In this document: one piece after another, positions 60,113 through 64,000 of the stretch
Numbering within the stretch: position 1 is the stretch's first letter
Layout: every line of letters begins with the position of its first letter
The notes under the pieces: generated by a model
What the model was told of the DNA's origin: nothing
Database searches by the model: none
The model's input: only the letters and a program-made list of their open reading frames with translations
Origin: Chitinophaga pinensis
GTDB lineage: Bacteria > Bacteroidota > Bacteroidia > B-17B0 > Aurantibacillaceae
Length of the DNA: 64,000 bases
Assembly (NCBI GenBank): GCA_945860225.1
Contig: CAMAPT010000006.1
Location: forward strand, 62,001 to 126,000
Reading direction: 5' to 3'
Made by a program: the position numbers and the translations under genes

Positions 60113-61473
60113 AATTAAAAGATAAGTGCCTACTATTTAGGTTTTGAATAATTTAATGAACATACCGATACCGTCATAATAAAGGCAGAATTTTCTTCTT
60201 ATAGAGATATTGCCATTTACAATTTAAGAACATCATTATTTATCGGTTTTATGAATAGGAATTATTCCTCGGAGAGATAGTAAAAGTTTTCAATATTATA
60301 AGTCGAATAAAGCAAACAGAATAACACTGTGCTTATATAATAATTCTTTAGTGGTTTTTGATTTTAAATTGAACCAATTATATACAGAGAACCTCAAACA
60401 CATAACAAGTAAGTGTTTCAAATTACAGGTGCTAAGGTTTCTAGTTATATGAATTAAAAGATTTAACAGATAAGTCTGATATTATAAAAGGATGAATAAA
60501 CCAGGGGCCATTCAGTTATACATAAAATGGATTCATATCTCTATACATTTTACAACCTTTGAAACTAAATTAACATTTGATATAGCTGTGTTTAATCATT
60601 TGGCCTGTGCGGGCAGCACATGGCTATTTCATACATAGAAATTATTATTAATTTCCATTCTTTGTCTTTGGTTTATTGAGGGATAGCTTAGCTAAAGAAC
60701 TTGTACTGTAACCTACGTAGCTACATTATATGTCTAAATTGTATTTATAATTATCATATCGTACTCCCATGTTTAGATTTGTGTTAGTGTATTTAGCAAT
60801 TGACTATATCGTATAAAAAACGAATTGAAATAGCTGATTAGCTCTTAAAAATAAATAAAATTTCTTTGAGCAAAATTCAACTTAGCAATTTCAATTAATA
60901 AAGAGATTATCACAAAATAGGCGCCATTGCAATTTGTTTCGAATTAATCTTTTTCGAAATGCTCAATATAAATACGTTTAATTCTCAACCATACTACCAT
61001 TAACATTAAAAATACATTTTGATACATCCTCAAGGTATCCATTAATCTATTTTTATAAACTATTCTAAGATTACTTATTCAATAGAATATATACCATAAA
61101 GCTATGACTACATTGTATAATGTAGCATGTAGTAACAATTAATTTGGTTGAAATTCTCTCTGTATATAATATATAGAGTCAGTAAAATATACACAGAATG
61201 CATTATGTGTTGTATAACGAGCGATGAGAGATTTAAGGATAGATTTCTATATAAATCAAAAATTCTAATTACACTGGTTGTAATTAAAATAAAGAGATAG
61301 CCATTAAAAAAACACGACAGAATTTACTAGGATGAATCAACATCAATCTAAGCCTAAACAGGGCTTTCAATTATGCTTTAGGATTCTAAATACTATAAAT
61401 GTAAATAGTTATTATTATCCTCAATAGTTTATAATGATAAAGTAAAAATACTTTATGTCATACGTCGTCAATA

Positions 61474-61508
61474 CAATCTCATTCATTAAAAATTAATGAA
61501 TGAGATTG
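61474..61508. repeat. perfect 16-bp inverted repeat in the gene-free block
   Basis: CAATCTCATTCATTAA (61474-61489) and its exact complement (61493-61508) flank the loop AAA. It lies about 100 bases after the methyltransferase stop on the minus strand. It may terminate that gene, although no T run follows. Confidence 0.75.
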
Positions 61509-61607
61509 CTAATTAAACTAAATAATTAATTGGACTGGTTTTAGAAACATTATCATTCTAAACATAAAGACTATGCTGAATAATAAAAGAAATATAAATC
61601 TTGTTTC

Positions 61608-62492
61608 TTAACTGTGTTTAAACACATAAATCGTACTCGAATAAGAAGAGGAATTTTTTGCTTTTAAATTAGACATTAATCCAATCCAAAAAGCCTTTAG
61701 CAAATTTGCAGAACCTGTTTTGTATTTTTCACTTAACATCGAAACGTAAAAACTATCAAATTTCATGGGCTTTGTTTCGATAAATTTAAAGCCGTTATTA
61801 TGAAGTAATTGTTTCATGGAATTTACTTCGAAGTGATATAAGTGACGAGGAACATCATAAGCAGCCCAAAATTCTTTATAATACTGAGCGTCATAAGAAT
61901 TTGGATTAGGAACAGCAATAATCAATACACCATCTTTATGTAATAATGATTTAAAACACTGAAGGGTTTCTTTTAAATCAGTCACATGTTCTAAAACATG
62001 CCAAAGAGTAATAACGTTTAATGAACCCGAAGCTGCAATTTCATTAATTTGCTCTTTGTTAAACAATATATTTAAGCCTTGGTTTTTTGCAAGTTCTCTA
62101 GCTTGATCATCAGGCTCCATTCCTATAGTATTCCAACCATATTTTTTACAAGCCGATAAAAACATTCCCGTACCACAGCCATAATCTAAAACAGTTCCAC
62201 GTGAAACATAAGAGGAAATTAACTGTACTTTTTTAGACAAAGTATAGTTTCTAACGTAATGATACAATCTATTAACTAATCCTTTTTTTGTATTAGTGTG
62301 TGATATATAATCTTCAGCTTTATAATACGATCCTATGATATTATTTTCAGGTCTTGGATTAGTGAATTTAAAGCCACACTGTTTACAAGAATCTATATTA
62401 AATTGTTCTTTACTAAAAGTATAATCTTTACAAACTAAAAAAGACTCAATATTGCTTGAGCCACATACTGAACATGAATTTAATTTAAACAT
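61608..62492 (-). CDS. class I SAM-dependent methyltransferase with N-terminal zinc motif
   Basis: The 294-residue protein starts with two Cys pairs (CSVCGSSN and CKQCGFKF), a probable zinc ribbon, followed by a Rossmann methyltransferase (VLDYGCGTGMFLSACKKYGW, VITLWHVLEHVTDL, GVLIIAVPNPNSYDA). The layout is that of Methyltransf_23 proteins common in cell-surface polysaccharide loci, where they methylate sugars, but no glycosyltransferase is near. The substrate is unknown. It begins 58 bases after the mnmG stop on the same strand. Confidence 0.85.
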   Translation of the reverse strand: MFKLNSCSVCGSSNIESFLVCKDYTFSKEQFNIDSCKQCGFKFTNPRPENNIIGSYYKAEDYISHTNTKKGLVNRLYHYVRNYTLSKKVQLISSYVSRGTVLDYGCGTGMFLSACKKYGWNTIGMEPDDQARELAKNQGLNILFNKEQINEIAASGSLNVITLWHVLEHVTDLKETLQCFKSLLHKDGVLIIAVPNPNSYDAQYYKEFWAAYDVPRHLYHFEVNSMKQLLHNNGFKFIETKPMKFDSFYVSMLSEKYKTGSANLLKAFWIGLMSNLKAKNSSSYSSTIYVFKHS

Positions 62493-62536
62493 ACGATATG
62501 GATGTGTGAGTGATGGACATAACTATCAAAGCAAAA

Positions 62537-62552
62537 TGTTTCACGTGAAACT
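62537..62552. other. parS-like centromere site overlapping the mnmG stop codon
   Basis: TGTTTCACGTGAAACT contains the perfect 14-bp palindrome GTTTCACGTGAAAC (62538-62551) and matches the bacterial parS consensus TGTTTCACGTGAAACA at 15 of 16 positions. ParB/Spo0J binds such sites near replication origins. The site covers the last bases of the mnmG frame (stop 62551-62553). No other copy is seen in the window. Confidence 0.85.
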
Positions 62553-64000
62553 ATCTGCCAAGATGAACCAATAATACTGATATATCAGCAGGGCTAATAC
62601 CAGAGATTCTACTAGCTTGTCCGATAGTAACAGGCTTTAACTTAGTTAACTTATCCCTTGCTTCTAATGATAAACTATTAACTATTCTATAATCAAATTC
62701 AGGTTTAATTATATAATTATCTAATTTAGAAACTTTTTCAGCATTCTCTTTTTCTCTTTCTATATACCCTTCATATTTCATTAAGATTTCAGCTTGCATA
62801 ATAGTGTCGTTATCTAAAGATGAAATAGTTTGCTTTAAATCTGAACAATGAGACGCTAGACCTAGAATGGTAACATCCGGACGGGATAACACGTTATAAT
62901 ATCTTATTTTTTGATTTAAAGGGGCAGATTGGATCGTTTCCAAATAAGCATTACACTCTGTTGGCTCAGCGCTAGTGTTTCTGAAAAATTTAATTAAATT
63001 TTCATAATTTGATATTTTTGAACTAACTCTTTTCATTCTATCTTCACTGGCTAATCCAATAGAGTAGGATAGAGGTGTTAAACGAACATCTGCATTATCT
63101 TGACGTAATAATAAACGGTATTCAGATCTGGATGTAAACATTCTATAAGGTTCATCAGTGCCTTTAGTAACCAAATCATCAATTAAAACGCCTATGTAAG
63201 CTTCATGACGCTTTAATATAAAAGGATTCCTTTCATTAATTTTTAAATGCGCATTGATTCCAGCCATTTGACCTTGACAGGCAGCTTCTTCGTATCCTGT
63301 TGTTCCATTAATTTGTCCTGCAAAATACAACCCTTCAACTAACTTTGTTTCTAAAGTTAATTGTAATTGTGTAGGCGGAAAATAATCATATTCAATGGCA
63401 TAACCTGGACGAAACATTTTAGCATTTTCAAAACCTGGAATTAATTTTAATGCCTTTTGTTGAACTTCTACAGGTAAAGAGGTAGAAAAACCATTCACAT
63501 AAATTTCAACTGTATCCCAACCTTCTGGTTCTACAAATAACTGATGACGATCTCTTTCAGAAAAACGAGTGATTTTATCTTCAATACTAGGACAATATCT
63601 CGGACCTAAGCCTTGTATTCTACCAGAATACATGGGCGATTTTTCAAATCCTGTTCTTAAAATATCATGAACAGCTTGATTAGTATACGAAATATGACAA
63701 GGTATTTGTTTTTTAGGTGCATTACCATCCTTGGAAATGAAAGGAGAAGTATGGTCTAAATATGAAAATTTATCAATTGCAACATCACCTTCTTGTTCCT
63801 CCATTTTGGAATAATCAAGAGAACGCCCATCAATACGCGGAGGCGTTCCTGTTTTCATTCGTCCCGCTTCAAAACCCAATTGAACTAATTGTTCTGTAAT
63901 ACCATAAGATGCCGATTCGCCACTACGACCACCGCCAATTTGCTTTTCACCAAGATGAATGATACCATTTAAAAAAGTACCATTCGTTAAAACAACCGCT
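62551..64000 (-). CDS. mnmG: tRNA uridine-5-carboxymethylaminomethyl modification enzyme MnmG, 5' end cut by window
   Basis: The frame is open to the last base of the window, so the N-terminus, with the FAD dinucleotide motif, is missing. The visible 482 residues include [30 protein letters not shown] in landmark blocks, [43 protein letters not shown] and the C-terminal tRNA-binding helical domain ending [15 protein letters not shown]. With MnmE it adds carboxymethylaminomethyl to the wobble uridine of several tRNAs. In many bacteria mnmG (gidA) lies next to oriC, and a parS-like site overlaps its stop here. A TTG at 63879 is internal, not the start. Confidence 0.96.
   Translation of the reverse strand, partial: AVVLTNGTFLNGIIHLGEKQIGGGRSGESASYGITEQLVQLGFEAGRMKTGTPPRIDGRSLDYSKMEEQEGDVAIDKFSYLDHTSPFISKDGNAPKKQIPCHISYTNQAVHDILRTGFEKSPMYSGRIQGLGPRYCPSIEDKITRFSERDRHQLFVEPEGWDTVEIYVNGFSTSLPVEVQQKALKLIPGFENAKMFRPGYAIEYDYFPPTQLQLTLETKLVEGLYFAGQINGTTGYEEAACQGQMAGINAHLKINERNPFILKRHEAYIGVLIDDLVTKGTDEPYRMFTSRSEYRLLLRQDNADVRLTPLSYSIGLASEDRMKRVSSKISNYENLIKFFRNTSAEPTECNAYLETIQSAPLNQKIRYYNVLSRPDVTILGLASHCSDLKQTISSLDNDTIMQAEILMKYEGYIEREKENAEKVSKLDNYIIKPEFDYRIVNSLSLEARDKLTKLKPVTIGQASRISGISPADISVLLVHLGR

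Larger units (their letters stand above)
59376..61607. other. 2.2-kb AT-rich block without genes
   Basis: No frame longer than about 60 codons and no recognisable gene remnant is seen on either strand. The base composition is clearly lower in GC than the flanking genes (some 60-base lines have only 8 G or C). Three good inverted repeats are listed separately. Near matches to DnaA boxes with one mismatch each are TTATACATA (60516-60524), ATATACACA (61187-61195) and TTATCCTCA (61415-61423). Next to it stand mnmG and a parS-like site. It might hold oriC, untranslated RNAs or eroded DNA; I cannot decide from reading. Confidence 0.6.

Noticed and set aside
59376-61607. Firm oriC annotation
   Set aside because: No perfect DnaA box or cluster and no dnaA gene are visible; kept as a hypothesis in the findings only.
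59376-61607. CRISPR array in the gene-free block
   Set aside because: No regularly spaced direct repeat was seen; the repeats present are inverted and all different.

Overview
The window reads as ordinary chromosome from a member of the Bacteroidota. Lineage markers are gldH next to ricT, a PorG-like type IX secretion barrel, DUF4783 and TIGR02757 proteins, a FISUMP lipoprotein, lamin-tail and carboxypeptidase-regulatory-like domains, Bacteroidota-type promoters (TTG, about 19-22 bases, TAnnTTTG) and coding DNA of low GC. I cannot name a genus. Both ends are cut inside genes (a TPM-domain protein at the left, mnmG at the right).

Layout. 1-7.5 kb: TPM protein, a His/Cys-rich membrane protein, glutaryl-CoA dehydrogenase, nadC with a DUF4783 protein, a solitary paaZ and comF. 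7.5-15 kb: a large lamin-tail surface protein, asd, a patatin and dnaX, whose long tau form needs a frameshift or slippage at an A10 tract. 15-20.9 kb: heme genes (fused hemC-hemD, a membrane protein, hemB), a FISUMP lipoprotein and a DoxX protein with a palindrome over its promoter. 20.9-24.1 kb: an OmpA-like gene lying between holB and a duplicated 3' remnant of holB, then the SRP RNA gene. 24.1-33.3 kb: asnS, Nfu, M3 peptidase, lnt, lpdA, clpX and a SPOR protein. 33.3-34.3 kb: a small accessory pocket with a decayed tyrosine recombinase, an orphan gene and attC-like motifs. 34.3-44.6 kb: ybaB, an RsmF-like methylase, recX, a DUF4190 lipoprotein, mfd, an SDR, ricT, gldH and porG. 44.7-45.9 kb: a second accessory pocket with a frameshifted NucS-like nuclease gene. 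46-54.6 kb: TIGR02757, hemW, glutathione peroxidase, a ccmB-C-D-E-F cytochrome c maturation cluster, a DUF2520 protein and kdsC. 54.7-59.4 kb: a higBA toxin-antitoxin pair, tRNA-His, a TonB-dependent receptor, a collagen-like lipoprotein and an XRE regulator. 59.4-61.6 kb: 2.2 kb of very AT-rich DNA with no gene but strong hairpins. 61.6-64 kb: a methyltransferase and mnmG, with a parS-like centromere site on the mnmG stop codon.

Working together. Heme synthesis (hemCD, hemB, with hemW elsewhere) and heme delivery to c-type cytochromes (ccm cluster) are both present. lnt, kdsC and the lipoproteins serve the envelope, and gldH with porG serve gliding and type IX secretion. The parS-like site, mnmG and the gene-free AT-rich block suggest that the right end lies near the replication origin, although no cluster of perfect DnaA boxes is visible.

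The least expected items are the dnaX slippage module, the parS-like site and AT-rich block, the holB tail duplication, the decayed recombinase beside an orphan gene, and a CcmE with Cys in place of the heme-binding His.
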